A stretch of 64,000 nucleotides of DNA, from positions 181,114,351 to 181,178,350 of the forward strand of contig NC_133156.1 of assembly GCF_040802235.1 (NCBI RefSeq), in the 5' to 3' direction. Below are positions 13,920 to 30,845 of this stretch, one piece after another. The notes under the pieces are model-generated. The model worked only from the letters and a program-made list of their open reading frames with translations. It was not told the origin of the DNA and searched no databases. Position 1 is the stretch's first letter; each line of letters begins with the position of its first letter. Position numbers and translations under genes: made by a program. This DNA comes from Manis javanica. Lineage: Eukaryota; Chordata; Mammalia; Pholidota; Manidae.

Positions 13920-14600
13920 TGGCTCACGTCACCCACTAACCCTAATTCCATTCCTCCTTTCCTCCTACCCACGTTCCCCAGCCCTAGATGCCAGACCAAG
14001 AAATGCAATAAACGTAAACATTTATTGAACGCTGACGGTAGGAGAGACTTATGTTAAGAAAGCACTTGGTCAGAGACCTCAGTCCCTACCACGCTATCGC
14101 AGTGGTACTGTTATCATGCCCATTTTATCATGCCCATTTTACAGATGAGGGAACTGAGGCTGAGGTTAGGAAAATGTCCAAAGTCGGAGTTGCACAATAC
14201 ATGGCAGAGAAGCGGGCACCTGGCCCCAACTCCTATTTTTTAGCATTGCATAGGCCAGAGAATCCTCGAGGGCGTCTACCGACAGTGAGCTCGCAAGCCC
14301 GGTGGGACTGGGCAGAAGACTAGCAGAGCGAGGGTCGCGGAAGTCTCCCTGGGCGCTTGATGAATGCCTTCCCAAGGTGGGGAGTGGGTAGGAAGGAAGC
14401 CCAGGTGGAAGAAGGCAAATCGTCGTTCTGGCAGGTTGCCACGAGGAGAATCCGGCCGCGACGCAAGCGCTGAGGGTCAGAACTTTCGGCGGCTGAAGCC
14501 AGTCCCGCGGAGAAACCACCTCCAGCTCGCCATTTTTCCCAGGCCGTCCACCAGCCCCAGCGCAGGGCGGCAGTTTCTGTGAAGTGTATAGACCAGTCAA
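13920..14600. other. CCT7-PRADC1 intergenic spacer
   Basis: Spacer between the divergent genes. It holds a MIR-like stretch (about 14100-14230, with the phrase CAGATGAGGGAACTGAGGCT) that includes a perfect 14-bp tandem duplication at 14113-14140. GC content rises toward PRADC1. I see no gene in it. Confidence 0.6.
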
Positions 14601-14622
14601 CCCGCGGCACCGCTTCTCTTGA

Positions 14623-18258
<3,636 letters not shown>

Positions 18259-18685
18259 AAGAGTTTGGTCCCACATTCCAGCCATAAGCAACTCTGGGCT
18301 GGGAGGGGGAATCCAGGAATTCTGCTGTTTAGGTTTAAGGATAGCATTTGGGGACAGGTAGAAGAAAAAGGCCTGGGCCTTGGTTTTGCTAAAGAAAACC
18401 ACACCACTGGCCTTCCCTTCCTCAGGGCCCCCAAACGTGTCTCATGCTAGGGGGAACAGGCAATAGCCAGTCCCCAGGGCTTCTTGGTTAGAATCTGGAA
18501 CAAAAGGGGCTAAAGGTGGTCATCTGTGATCTGTCACACCCCATCTGGCTCCAGCCTTCCTCACCCACGGTCTCCTCAGTGTCCTTCACAGCACTTGGTG
18601 AAGTGGTCTAAGGAGCTGGTGTTTGAGGACTTAATAAACCCTCACGGACTTTTTAGCAATAAAGCCTCTCATCAGGGTTGCAACT
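18259..18685 (+). terminator. PRADC1: PRADC1 3' UTR with two AATAAA poly(A) signals
   Basis: Untranslated sequence after the TAG stop. Canonical AATAAA signals lie at 18633-18638 and 18658-18663, so cleavage is expected near 18655-18685. Having two signals 25 bp apart suggests alternative nearby cleavage. Confidence 0.7.
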
Positions 18686-18689
18686 GTGT

Positions 18690-19130
18690 CCTAGAAAATA
18701 AGCATATGGGGGTGGGTAGGGCCTTCAAACTCACATGTCTGTCTAATACCCTTGTTCTGAGGGGAAGATATTGAAGTTCAGAGTAGATAAATGACTTGCC
18801 CAAGGCCCTTTTGGGCCAGTGCTCAGACTGTTAATCTTGGATTCCAACACAGCCTCCTGCTCAAGCACTCAGGGACCTATAATTTACCTGAGGAGAAGAC
18901 TCACCTTAGAGCCTGGTACTGGGGATCCACACACCTGTGGAGGATCCTTGCTCTTGGGCTTCAGAAGCATTTGCACAGCAGTGTAGAGACCAGAGATGAA
19001 CCCAGATTGGGAAGCAGAGCCCCCATCTGCCATCACCTTGTCTAACCTACGTGCCTCTGCACCACCTACATGACTGCCATGTCTCAGGGCAGCCTGTCAA
19101 GCCATCCTCCACAAAGCATTCCTGTCACCA
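18690..19130. other. PRADC1-SMYD5 tail-to-tail spacer
   Basis: About 450 bp separate the inferred poly(A) sites of the convergent genes PRADC1 and SMYD5. A weak MIR-like trace is visible near 18770-18810. I see no coding signal. Confidence 0.55.
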
Positions 19131-19137
19131 CTCATGT

Positions 19138-20354
19138 TTTATTGAGAACAGTGGGCAGGTGGGGTTAGAAGGGGTCCTGGCTGTTGTGAAGAAGTAAGAA
19201 CTCAATAGGCCAGACTGGCTCATATATAGGAAAGGGCCCGTGGGGTGGGCACTTCTCCTGGGAATCCCTCAGCAGTGGGATACGGCAGGCCCCTCAGGGA
19301 AGATAGGCAGAAAAAAATTGCAAGTGATGGGTTATAATTCCCATAGCATCCAGCCCAAGAGTGATGCGTGGTGCTCATCTGGGGGCACACAGTCAGGGCT
19401 AATCTCCCAATATCTAGCTCAGCCCCTCTAGGTTTCCGGAAGACTTTAATGTTCCTCTGTGGACACCCTAAAGATGAAGACTGAAGCCAGGAAAGCCCCT
19501 CGCCAACCAAAGTTAAACTGGTCCCAGGTAAGACTCTAGAGCATCCTAAATTAAGGATGTACAGACCTGCTTGGCCATGCTGCTAGAACCCTCAATGGAA
19601 GAGGGAGTGAGGAAGGGGTGACAATCCCCACATGCCCTTTCTGAGGGAAGCAGAGGCCTCTTGCTTGGGTTAGCTGTTGTGCCAGACCTGAAAGGCAAGG
19701 CGCATGGTACAGAGTCTGGAGTCTGGGAAGGGGCTCATCTCCACTCCCCAGATGTCCAAATGCTGGGAGTGCAGTGGTGGGCAGAGGGAGGTCATCCTCC
19801 TGGCTGGGTGCTCCCCAGCACACAGCCTTAGGGAAGGTGCTCCGGAGGCCCAGCTCCTCCTTCCTGCCTCTCCCAGCTGTGCTGGTGGTCAGGCAGCTGC
19901 CTTCTCAGCTACAATGGTGGGAGGTGGGGAAGAAGGCTCATTCCCTCTCCCTCCTGTGAAATTAGGCTGTTCTCAGATGGCCACTTTGTTACCCCCTCCA
20001 CAGCAAGTTGAGAGGGGTGAAGCCTCAGGTGGATGGGAAGGGTGGCCACAGGGCCAAGGGGAGGAAACACTGCTTGGCCCTGACCTTGTTCCAGCTGCTC
20101 ATACCCTGGAGTGGAATACCTCGGGGGGAGGCCGGTTCTGAGAGGCTCAGTGACGGCTCAGAGCCTGAGCCACTTAGCAGCAGTGTCCAGGGCTTGGAGT
20201 CCAGCCTCTGTCCTAACACCCTGGCAGAATCAGAGCTAGCATAATGGGGGGAAAGCAAGCAACAGGATTGGGGAGTTCCTTCCAAGCCTCTTCTCTGGAG
20301 GAAGGATCTCTTCCTGGCAGGGCCTGGGGTAAGTCCCCTTCCAGCAGGGTGACA
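19138..20354 (-). terminator. SMYD5: SMYD5 3' UTR with AATAAA signal
   Basis: Minus-strand untranslated sequence of about 1.2 kb follows the SMYD5 TGA stop. It reaches an AATAAA signal (plus-strand TTTATT at 19138-19143). I see no other feature in this stretch. Confidence 0.6.
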
Positions 20355-23300
20355 TCACACATCAGTCATCTCATCACCCAGCTCTGCATCTTCTGGCTCT
20401 CCTTCCTCCTCCTCTTCATCCTCCTCCTCCTCTGATGTCACATTGGGTTCATCAGCCTCTGCCAGGCATTTGGGGCAGGAACAGACAAACAGATAGTTCT
20501 CCCTGCAGGGATTGGGAGGATGGTGGTGAGGGTGAAAAGTCAGCCAGCCACCGGATGGAGGATCCAAGCCCAGTTCCCACCACATCCCCTGCTGGCACCT
20601 GAGGATCTTGTGGCGGCTATGACGGCTGCGCTCCCGCTGACAGCAGTCTAAGTAGCTGATACAGATCTCCTGGAGGGCAGAAAATAGGTGGGGTCTGAGC
20701 CTGCCTCTCTATCAGGTGGGATAAGAGGCTCCTCAGCTCTATCCTATCTCCAACCGCTGCCCCATGCTCAGAAGCCAGGCCCACACTGCCTTTAAGGGAA
20801 GGGGTGGCTGCCCTGATCCAGTCCTTGGAAAGGCCTAGAGGCAGGCAGATCAACAGGCTCTAACAACCTGTGTCTGAGACGGAGAGGACTGCGATTCGCC
20901 TCAGGCCATGGTAAAGGCAGTCAACAGCCAAGGTCTGTGGCTGGAGTCAGAGGTTATCTTGGTGCAATGCTACTTGCCTGGAAGAAGATTCACCCAGGCG
21001 TGGTACGCTAGCATGCAGGCGCCCCAAACCCACACTAGTACCCCAGAGCCCCTGCCACAAAGAGCCATTTCTTGCTTTCTTAGAAGCTGCAGATTTGGTG
21101 ATAAAAAGGTGCTGGGTACACAACTGTCTCTCAAACATTGCTCCGAGGCTTTCTGGAGTTGTTTTTTTGAAAAAAGTGGGGTGGAGTTAGGGCAAAAAGA
21201 CTCATGCCCTGGGGCATGTCCAGATTCAACCCAACAACCGGAACTTGGGGCTCTAGACACTGCTGCTCCCAATCCCTGGAGAGAACTTGCAAGGCTCACT
21301 GCCCACCCTCTCTGCCCTCCACAGCTCCTAGGCCCCTCACCTCTCCTGGCTTAATATCCTCCAAGGCGGTGACATGCAAAAGGAAGTTGTTTTCTGGGAA
21401 GGAGGTCTCTGCATTGGGGACACAGCTGTGGTTGCCTGGGTCATGAGAGGCAGGTAGTAAGGGTTGTTGACTAATAAAAATAACAGCCTCAGTTCTGCAG
21501 AGCACTGGGTCCCATCCTTCCTTGTTCTGATTCCTGCTAGGACTGCACAGGTCCTGGAAAGTGTTTCCCAACTCCCTGTCCAGTGCTCTTTCCTGAAGAC
21601 GATGGAGCATAGGCACAAATGCACTCCCATATCATTCCCCTCTGCCACCTGCCATGACCACCCTGCTGTCCTCCTCACTGGCCAGCTGGATTCTGTTGTG
21701 TTATCAGTGTCTGGGAAAGAGAGGGAGGGCTGTGAAGGGATGCCTGTGCCAGACCACAGAACTCAGTCCTGTCTGCTACTGGTAACAGACAGTGTGGTAA
21801 CAGCTGACCCAGGCCCCCTGAAAATGTAGTTTGGGAGGGCAGAGTAGTCCCAGAGCCTGGGAGGAGGGGTTGGCAGGGAGGAAACCAGAGGGCAGGAGGC
21901 TGAGATCCAGAAAAGACAAGTCTGAGTTGTCTCTGCCCCTCCCAACCTGGTGCTGATAAGACTCACCTTTTAGCCTAAGAATCCTCCTCCCAGGATCCTG
22001 ACAGCCTCCCAGACCCTCACAACGCTCCCCACCAAATCTCACAGGGCAGTGGTGGTGCAGGGCCCATGCTTCCCTTAGCAAGAATAAGAGCTCTGTGCCC
22101 TGCCTCAGCACAGGGCCTGGCCCACTGGAAGGTTTTATACATAAACTTATATTAAGGCACAAGCAATCCAATGAATGAGTGAATGAAAAAATGATGAAAC
22201 AGCAAGGCCCAAGAGAATGTCCAAGGAAGCTCAGACTTAACCCCACTGCCAGACCAACTCCACTAGCCTAAGAAGGGTTCCATCAAGAAAGATGAACTGT
22301 GGCTGTGAGGCCACCCCTCCTCAATGTCAGGACTCACAGCAGCTCTGAAGCACAAAGAGGCCAGATCCTTCACAGTTAAGAAACTCGCCAGTTGCTGTAA
22401 GACAGTAATATGCAGGTTTTATTCTAGAATTATCCATTTTACAGGTGGGAAAAGGAAACTAGACTTGTAAGGATGGGCACTGGCTCCACCATCTTGCCAC
22501 CCAATCACTACCATTTTATTCCATCTGCTTCTCTGAGGCACGGCCTTGCTTGTCTGTAAACATTATCACCTTTTTGGCCAGCACTCTCCCACCCTCAACA
22601 TCGAGCCTCTGCATGGATCTCAGGGCCAATGCCTCTGCATGGATCTCAGGGTACACATCTGTGTACCCTGTGGACAGATTTGAAGCTTCCCACAGGCACA
22701 CAAGGAGTACCTTCCCCAACCATAAACTCAAGAGGTCCCTGGGGGAAGACTGTGTGTCCGCCATCTCACTGAGGGGCATTTCCAAGGTTGGGTGAGGCCA
22801 AGGCTCCATCTCACCAACCTGCCTCGATGTCCTTGTATAGCTGGTCAATGAAGGCATCTAGCTGCTCGCGGTCCTGAGGCTTCAGCTCCAGAGCGTCACA
22901 GGCATGGACCCACTGGCTCAGTGAGCTGGGGGTCCCAGGCAGCCATGGTTGGAAGAGGGGTAGGCCCAGCTCACAGGGCTCTCCACCTCCAGGCAAGTTA
23001 AGCCCATTTCTTTCTCCAGGATTGGGGCCCCATTTTCCCCAAGAAACCAAAGCTCCCAAGATCAATCTCACCTCACCTGTCTCTCTTTCTGATCCTCATC
23101 ACTGAGTCTAGTCCAGCACTCTAGCCACAGAGCCACACACCCTACCCCACCCTAATCTTGAAAGGAGTTGTAGCTACCTTCCTCAGCCAGTCTCCCACCC
23201 AAGCCCTATGGGACAAGTCCGAGAGCTCCAGAATATTCTCTCCTAACCTGGTCCCGATTCCTTGGCCATTGGTCCCAACAAGAGCAAAGAGAGACCGGAA

Positions 23301-26300
23301 TCCATCTGGAGTGAACCACTGTGGGAGAGAAAAAGAGATGAACCCTCAGGTTACGGCCATTTGTTTTTCTCCTCACAACTGTTCAGGAAGTCTTGCATGA
23401 GTCGGTTCCATCCCAGTTCCAGAAGACCAAGTCGGCCTGGCTTAGCTATCCCAGTAGGAGATGCCGACCCAGCTGTTCCTGGAGAGCTGCAGTGACTGGG
23501 AGGCTGTTGGTCCTACCTCCCCCCACTCACCTGGCTGAGTGCTTCCTCATAAAGGGCCTCTGTGAAGAGTGTCCGTAGAAGTTCCAGCTGGCCCTGGATT
23601 AGGGGAAGCAGGGAGAGACTTGCATCCCTGAAGATTAGCACCCAGGCAGGGCCCGGAAGACCAGGTGAGGAATGGGAAAAGGGCCAGCTCTGCAGCATGA
23701 GCTTTCCCTGGGGGCAAAGCCAGGCCACAAAGTCCTCATTTCCAAAAAGCCATGGCAGTCCCCTGGCCTGTTCCAACCCAGGGTAACAAACCCCAAATGC
23801 CTCCCTATTTTACAATACTTGTTCCAGTAGGGCCAAGGCACCTGCCTTAGAATGCCTATCCTTACCACCGCCCTCCAGGCTTCCTAACCTCGCCTCCAGA
23901 CCAGCTTGATTCTCCCCCTCCTTTCCTCAGAATTCAATGTAGGAACCCACCCCAGGTGCCCTTTCACACACTTGCCTCCACCTTCAGGCAGCTCCTGCAT
24001 GGAAGTCTGCTGTCCTCAGTGAGAATGTGTAACTTGATTGGCAGTGGGCACTCACTACCTTGGCAGCTACAATTCTCCCGTTTCACACCACTCCCTGACC
24101 CTGTGGACCCAGCCCTCCTTTTTCAGGTGTACCTGATCTGCCCACTGCTCTCCTATCACAGGGTTCTGCCTTCCCCCATCAAAGCACTCAACCCCTCCTT
24201 CCTCTGTCACATCATGCCACTTTCTGACTTTAGGTCCATGTTAGGTCATGAACTTAAACAGTGGCAGGAATTTAAGTCCTCTGAATAGATTTTTGGCCCC
24301 AGACTCTAACCCCTTCCTTTGGCTGGGAAAGAATCAGATGTGGAGCTCCCCACAGAAAGTCACAGAATATTCCAGGCTACTGGGGCTGGGAGATCATGAG
24401 AGAAGACTAACCTTGAATTTGTCCCCAAGGAGTTTGTGGACAATTTCATCCTCCTCATTGGCTGTTTTATTACAGAACTGGGAGAAGAGCCTGATCCAAC
24501 GATCCTTATCCTTAGCCTGCAGTGAACAGATGTACTTCAGGGTCATGTTCACACATGCCTGTGCATGCACATGCCTCCTTTCTGCCACCCTTACCCAAGA
24601 GGTAGCCTATGATCCTAAAGCCCCTGCCATCAGGGAAACACCATTACATGTGAGTGACTAGGAGACCCTTCCTGCCTCTGTCTAGGGACTTCCTCCCCAT
24701 CCCACCCACACACCATCATCTCTTCAAATGAGGACAAGCCAGCCAATTCAGTAACACTTGGTAAAATAAGAGATTGAAGCTGAAAGGCAACAATATTAAA
24801 AGAAGCAGTTAGAGTGGCTTCTCTTGCTTTATGTAAGAGATACAATCCTGAAAAGTGGTGCTTATAAATCAAATGCATGAATTGCTGCTGCACAAGTCCT
24901 CTCATAGGTCAAAGACTACAGGCAATGTGAACCCCACTTCCCCTGCCAGATTTATGGTTAGCTACTCCTAAGGTTTACATAGCAGGCAGCTCTCATTTGG
25001 GGAGCTCAGGAGGAAATCTGCATCCAAGCCAGGGTCTTGAGGTGAGGCGAAGAATGAGGCCAAGGGTTGAATGAGGCCAGAATAAGCTTCCCTGGGAGGG
25101 TCAGGTGGGCTCACCTGCTTCACTGTGGCCACCATCCGGGCCATCAACATGATGCTTGCAGTCTCAGGGGGATAGTGAACACTCCTGCAGAGAAAGAAAA
25201 AGATTTGGCCTAGAAATTCCCTTTCCAGTAGCTGAATTTCTGAGAAGCCCAGTCCGACTGCTAGAGAATCCTTCATACTGATACCATTTATAACCAAAGA
25301 GAGAAAGTAAACGATGTGGACTTGGGCAGGACTTTACCCACCGTGGGCTCAACGGGGCTCCTTCTACGAGTGTGTAAAATGCTAAGGTGGGGGTGGGACT
25401 GGCAGCTCAGATTTAAGTCAGGAGGGGGCTGGGCAATGTGACCTCTGGTTAACCTTATGAATGAAAGAAAAACCTAAGGGATAGTAACTTAAGAAAGATG
25501 GCTGCCTCTGCCAAACCCAAGCAGGCAGGCAGAGAGGGAAGGAAAAAGGAACAAGAGATGAAATGCTACCTACCTCCATGCCTCCTGCAGCTTATTGAGA
25601 GGGTGCAGGGGGTCATCCTGGGAGGGACCTGGGCACAGGACCTGATGGTATTGCTCAGCAGCTGCCAGCCGGCATTCGGCACTGCAATACATCACCTGTT
25701 GGAGTCGGTGGAGGTCAGCACCCTAGTATCTGCCTATGAGTAAGGCACACATGTCCCCTGTGATCACCTCCTCTAACTGCACTCCTTCTACACACTGCCC
25801 AAGGAATAGTTCAGTGGTACCATGCGATGAGAAAGCCTACGGTGCTCTGGGGACATGGGAGAAAGCTTATAAAACCATTGGAAGGAAAGATAGTTTTTCA
25901 GGAAGAGAGGAAAGAGCCCCTGCCAGGCCGCCAAGGCAAGCTCCCATCAAGCCTTTTTTCTAGACAGTGGGACTGGAACAGTAACTCAGCCTTTTCAATG
26001 TCTTGCCCTACATCATGGTTCTCAAGGGCCATGACCAGGTCTGTCCTCACTCTGGTCTCCCTCAGCTCAGTCCTCCCCCACCAGCCCCCTTCTAAATGCA
26101 CACAGTCCCCAGGGATGCTTACCTGGCAGTGGGGACAGTTCTGATGGAGGTCCTTGCGCACAGTGCACAATTCCGGGTGAGGCAGAACCTGGCCTGGTTT
26201 CCCGGTCAGCCTCTGGGCATTCTCCTCTGCCTTCTCCAGGGCCCGAAGGCAGTGGTCACAGGCTGAGGGAGAGAGCCAAACATGGCAATATAAGTGTCTT

Positions 26301-29300
26301 GAGAGCAGAGGCCATGTCTGTCCTTTCCTTGGCAGTATCCCCAGAGCTAAAATAGTGCCTGGCACATAGTAGGTGTTCAATAAACGTTTGAGAAGTGAGT
26401 GAATGATGGCTATGTTAAAGAATGGAAGAATGAATTTTGCAGCCATTACAAGATGTACTGGTCCTCTTCCCTCTCCGGAGTACCCATCCCTCTTGTCGGA
26501 CTCTGCTTCTCAATGGAACTTAGTTTGAGGGGCTTCCCTTCACTCCCCTTCCCCAGATTGGACTTCCCCACAATCTGCAGCCAACTGACCCTCTGTTCAG
26601 TTTGTCTTCTTTAGCCTAAGAAGAGTGTGAAAAAAGCATGTGGTTGGCAAAGCTAAGGGCTTCCTACTTGCTTCTGACCTCTAATTCAGCCTTTCTGACC
26701 AAGGGACATGAGGCCTCTTCTTGGTGGAGGGCTGCACTTTGGCATAGCCTTTCAGCATGACTTCCAGTCCCTTAAACTCTGGCCAGACCGAGTTCCACCT
26801 GAGTGACATCCTCCCCAGGGAGCACTTGGGAAGAGCCTCTTGACTGCAGACTCACAGCCCCAAATTGCCAGAGACTAGACAGAGGTATGGCTCTCTGGCA
26901 CAGTTCTCCAAGGGAAGATAGCCTTTCCTCCCAACACCCGGAGTCCCAGAGACACCAGCCAGTAGGGATGTGTGTTGTAGCTCTCTTCCTTGCACAAAGG
27001 CAGCTGGGCCCAGCAGCCAGAAGTGAGCAAAATGTGCTCACCTCGATAGCGATAAAGTGCATTCCAGAGAAACTGTGCAGCCACCAGGGGCTGTTCTACG
27101 AAGACGGTCTCTCCTTTCCGGATTAGCTGTGTGGCGAACAGCCCTTTTCCCTAAAAGGGCAGAGAAGAAACAGGGTGGTCTTAAGAAGAAAAAGGAGACG
27201 TAGCTCTATGGGTCCCTGAAGGGCCTCCCAGCCTCACCCCCACAAGCCTCCTTCTCAGCAGAGGCCTTTGCCTCAGGAGGGTTCATGGTCAGTGTCCTCC
27301 ATAACTGCCTCCTCTGGAAATGTGGCTCTGACCTACTTTCAGCTGCACCTTTTTCAGCCTGTTCAGAGCAGAGGGCCTGGGATGGGGAGGGGGCCACCAC
27401 ATCAGCCATCCCACTGTACTCAGGGGAGGAGAAATCTTAGAAAGGATAGAGCAGGACCCAGGCTCACAACAGGCTGCAGGTCCTGCACCAGGAGCTGGTA
27501 ACAACAGGGAAGCTTTCTCTGAGTTACCTATGTGCCCCTTCAGGATCTTGGCAGTGACGCTGCTCAGGATTGCAGAGAAATCCAACACCACAAGAGAGGG
27601 AGGCCAAGTTTGCGGGAGAATATGCCCTATTTCCCTGGTCAGCTCGGTAGTCACTGTACCTAGTACTCAACACATTCTGAGTTGTCACATGAAAGGAATG
27701 ACTAAACCTAGCACCTCAAAGTTGTAAACCTTTGAGCCAATAGCTTCACTTCTTTGCATCTGTTTCTGATATGAAAATATTATGGTAATACCTACCAGGT
27801 AGTTTCCAGGATGCAAGGATATAGCACGGATCAATGTACCTCATGGGCACTAGCTCCTTACTATTCAAAGTCAGGTGATGGACTGGCAGCATGGGCATCA
27901 CCTGGGAGACTATTAGAAATGCAAACTCTTAGGCCCCACCCCAGACCTGCTGAATCAGAATCTGCATTTTAACAAGATGTCCAGAGGAACATTAAAGTTT
28001 GAGAAACACTGGTCTAAAGCACTGTATACATCATGTAAGGCATGGAGGATGAGAAAACAATTGTTGAATTTCCATCTGTCAAATGTGCAAAGGGCTCAGG
28101 AGACAGCTTCAAACCTATGGAGTTACTGACCCTGCCAGGCACTTACATCCACTGTCTGCATAAAGGAGTCATGCCTCTGCCAACACTGAACTGTCACAAA
28201 AAGGGAAGGAAAAAAAAAAGATTGCCCCAGCAGTAAAATGTCTTGTCATGTGGCCTCCCAGGTAGCTCTCTGGTTCTTCTAGCATCAATGCTCTGGCTAG
28301 ACAGGGGCATCTCCCAAAGTCAGAGCAGCAGATGTGTAGACCAGGACAGGCCCTAAGCAACCCATGAGCCACAAAGCTCAATCCTCTGGGAGCTCTAACA
28401 GCAGAGAGGAACAGCTGGAACAAAACCACGGGGTGACGCCATGGATGCACCCAAGGTGTCTTCCTGAAAGCCCCACCTTCATGCCTCATAGCCCCTGAAA
28501 CCCAATCTAGCAAAATGAAAACCTGGCCTTCCTCTATGGGATAAAAAGATATCAACATGCACCCTCATTCTCTCTAAATCTGAAATCCCAGTATTGAGTA
28601 AATATACATTTCTTTTTCCCTCTTTTTGAAGTACCCAACTGCAGAAACAGTAGCTGTTCTAATAGCCAAAACAAAGGCCGTTCTCTATGAAAACACTCAT
28701 CCCCAAAACTTATGACAGTATTTCAAGAAAAACAGCTCTAATTCACGTTTCAAGAAGCTTGGGGAGAACTGAACCTGAATGGAAGAGCACAAACTATGCA
28801 AAGGTATTTCTGACTTGAAAAATGTTTTTGAAACAGACTATACAAAACATTAAGACTATGTAGGAAATTTAAACATCTTTATTAAATGGATCGTTTTCCA
28901 GAAAAATACAAATGACCAAAACTGAATCTAACAGGAATAAAGTCTAGACAGACTAATCTCTGCTGATACCTGCCTGATCTGCAACAGTAATGCATGCTGG
29001 CTGGTATCCACCATCTTTGGTCAGGTTTCTCTTCTGATTGGTCATGTCCCTGGTATAATAGTTGGTACCCCACACAAGGCCCCTACTGTTTTTGGGCTAG
29101 TTTTCTCAAACCAAAAAAATTATTCTTATGCTATTTAAACTATCCAGTAACAGAGAAAAAAATGGAAAGCTGCTCTATTTTACCAAAAATAAGCATAAGC
29201 TAGCACAAAGAAAAAAATATCAGAAATCAATTTCACTTGATGAATACAGATGCAAAAGGCTCGGAATCTTGTCACCACGCCTGGATGAGTATGTGATTTT

Positions 29301-30845
29301 CTCCAGCAGCAGATCAGTTGTAGGTATGGAAGGGGCAGCCAGCTCATTCTTCCAGAGCTGAGGTTTTGATAGAAGGCTGGGACGGGATAACTGGGCAAGG
29401 AGAGTGGCTGAGGTAATGAAATGAGAGGCAGGAAGTGAAAAAAGTAAGGGGCTGAGAGAGAGAGGGCTAAGAGAAGGTAAAGGTGAGTATCCCTGCAGGC
29501 TAGGGGTGATGAAACTGAGACACCATCAAACTGTGGGTTAATCAAGAACACTAGTGGCCCTGGGACAGAGATGGAGATGTGAGCAGCTGAGGAGGCCACA
29601 AATGTAGGGGAGCTGATTTACCACAGGAAGTGAGCAATGCTCCAGATGCCTCTGAAATGGAAAAAGGGTAATGGAAAGTGGGATGGGAACCTAGATCAAT
29701 ACGAAGATGCTGAGAAGAGGACACACATGAGTATGACATCCTGGGTAAGGACTAACAGCCACTACACAGGTAAGTCATTCAACCTCACCAGTAAACAAAG
29801 AAATGTAAATGAAAACAAAGGGACACCATTTTGCACAGATCAACTGGCAAAGACAACTAGGAAAGAAAATAGTGCTGGAAAGAACAAAAAGATGTGTGCA
29901 CACAAATTAAGCTCCAAGACCTTTGACCTCAGGAACGAAAAAAAGATACAACATAAAAGAGTTAAAAAACAAGTAGTTGGTGGAGTGAGCTGTGGTACTC
30001 CCATGACTATTACTCAGCTCTCAAAAACTAATATGTAGACATAGGTTACTGACGTTGAAGGATTTGCTGCATCCAAAAGCAGTTTCTAAAAACGTAATTT
30101 TTAGTATACACATATTCAGACAAGTATAGGATTAGGAGTGATTTTCACCTTCTCTTTCCCTACACGCATTTGCAATTTTTTTCTACAATGAACTTTAAAA
30201 ACACAAAAACGACAAAATCATGTCACTCCCGTTTAAACTCTTCAAATGCTCCCGCGGGCGTCGGGTTCTGGTCCAAATTCCTAAGCACTCCAAGGCTCTT
30301 CATGAAATGTACTAGCCTCTCTCCTCACTCAACCCCCCAAATCTCACTCAGAGAGTTCCCTGAAGACCCACGTTTTTTTTGTACCTCAGTTCTCTCTGCT
30401 CAGAGATTCCCCTCCACCGTCCCCGGGGCCCAGAAGCAATGTCCCCCTGCCCGGCCCAAAAGGCCCGGCGCCCTCAAGGCCCTCCTGGAGCGACAGTAGC
30501 TGGGCCGCTGGCTGGCACGCCGGGCTCGCGGGGAGGGGGCGCTCACGGAGACTTCGGAGGCCCCGGTCCACCGCGTGACCGCCCCGGAATTCTGCGCGCG
30601 GGGACAGGGAACCGCCAGGCCGCGAGCAGAGTCCGGGCGGCGGGATCCGAGCAGCAGAGGAGCCTGTAGGCTCCATGCCTGGGGTCCTGTGGGGCTGTTT
30701 CCAAGGCCGGACGCGGTGGGGGCTCCCGGCGGGTCCGCCCAGGCCTCACCTTAGCACTGCTCACGTAACGGACTTCCACGGCGACCCGGGCCGGGCCCGC
30801 CACGCCCACGCAAAAGGCGTACACGTCGCAGACGGAGGCCGCCAT
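20355..30845 (-). CDS. SMYD5: SMYD5, SET and MYND domain-containing protein 5 (complete, 417 aa)
   Basis: Protein-lysine methyltransferase of the SMYD family. Reported substrates include histones and ribosomal protein RPL40. Coding exons in order: 30845-30750, 27150-27042, 26262-26123, 25695-25574, 25184-25115, 24516-24412, 23593-23531, 23318-23248, 22925-22819, 22394-22338, 21435-21341, 20669-20599, 20502-20355. The total is 1254 nt. The SET domain begins near GKGLFATQ (33-40) and is split by an atypical MYND-type zinc region with Cys at about 70, 73, 101, 111, 114, 119, 123 and 136. The catalytic half has NHSCVPNAE (315-323) and [10 protein letters not shown], with the conserved Tyr near 351. 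Post-SET cysteines follow in CSCPKC (376-381), and the protein ends in a Glu/Asp-rich tail. It is one residue shorter than human, within the acidic run. The start is fixed by the exon 1 frame and a TISU context. The frame is intact. Confidence 0.97.
26285..26407 (+). repeat. L2 LINE 3' end
   Basis: Classic L2 terminus in SMYD5 intron 2: TGTCTTGAGAGCAGAGGCCA, CAGTATCCCCAGAGC, AGTGCCTGGCACATAGTAGG, then TTCAATAAACG and a TGAATGA end. Confidence 0.8.
27871..28020 (-). mobile_element. MER5A non-autonomous hAT-Charlie DNA transposon
   Basis: In SMYD5 intron 1 the minus strand reads the MER5A signature: CCAGTGTTTCTCAAACTTTA, GCAGATTCTGATTCAGCAGG, GGGCCTAAGAGTTTGCATT. It is old and shared among mammals. 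Confidence 0.8.
29775..29905 (+). repeat. L1M ORF2-end fragment
   Basis: The phrase CAACCTCACCAGTAAACAAA, followed by GAAATGTAAATGAAAACAAA and a CAACTGGCAAAGAC string, is a diverged form of the end of L1 ORF2. It lies in SMYD5 intron 1. Confidence 0.55.

Noticed and set aside
14113-14140. Perfect 14-bp tandem duplication in a MIR-like stretch
   Set aside because: Small replication slippage event with no expected effect.
25898-26446. 182-codon minus-strand open frame
   Set aside because: Only residues from ACDHCL to PHCQ are real (SMYD5 exon 3). The rest is intron read-through, including an L2.
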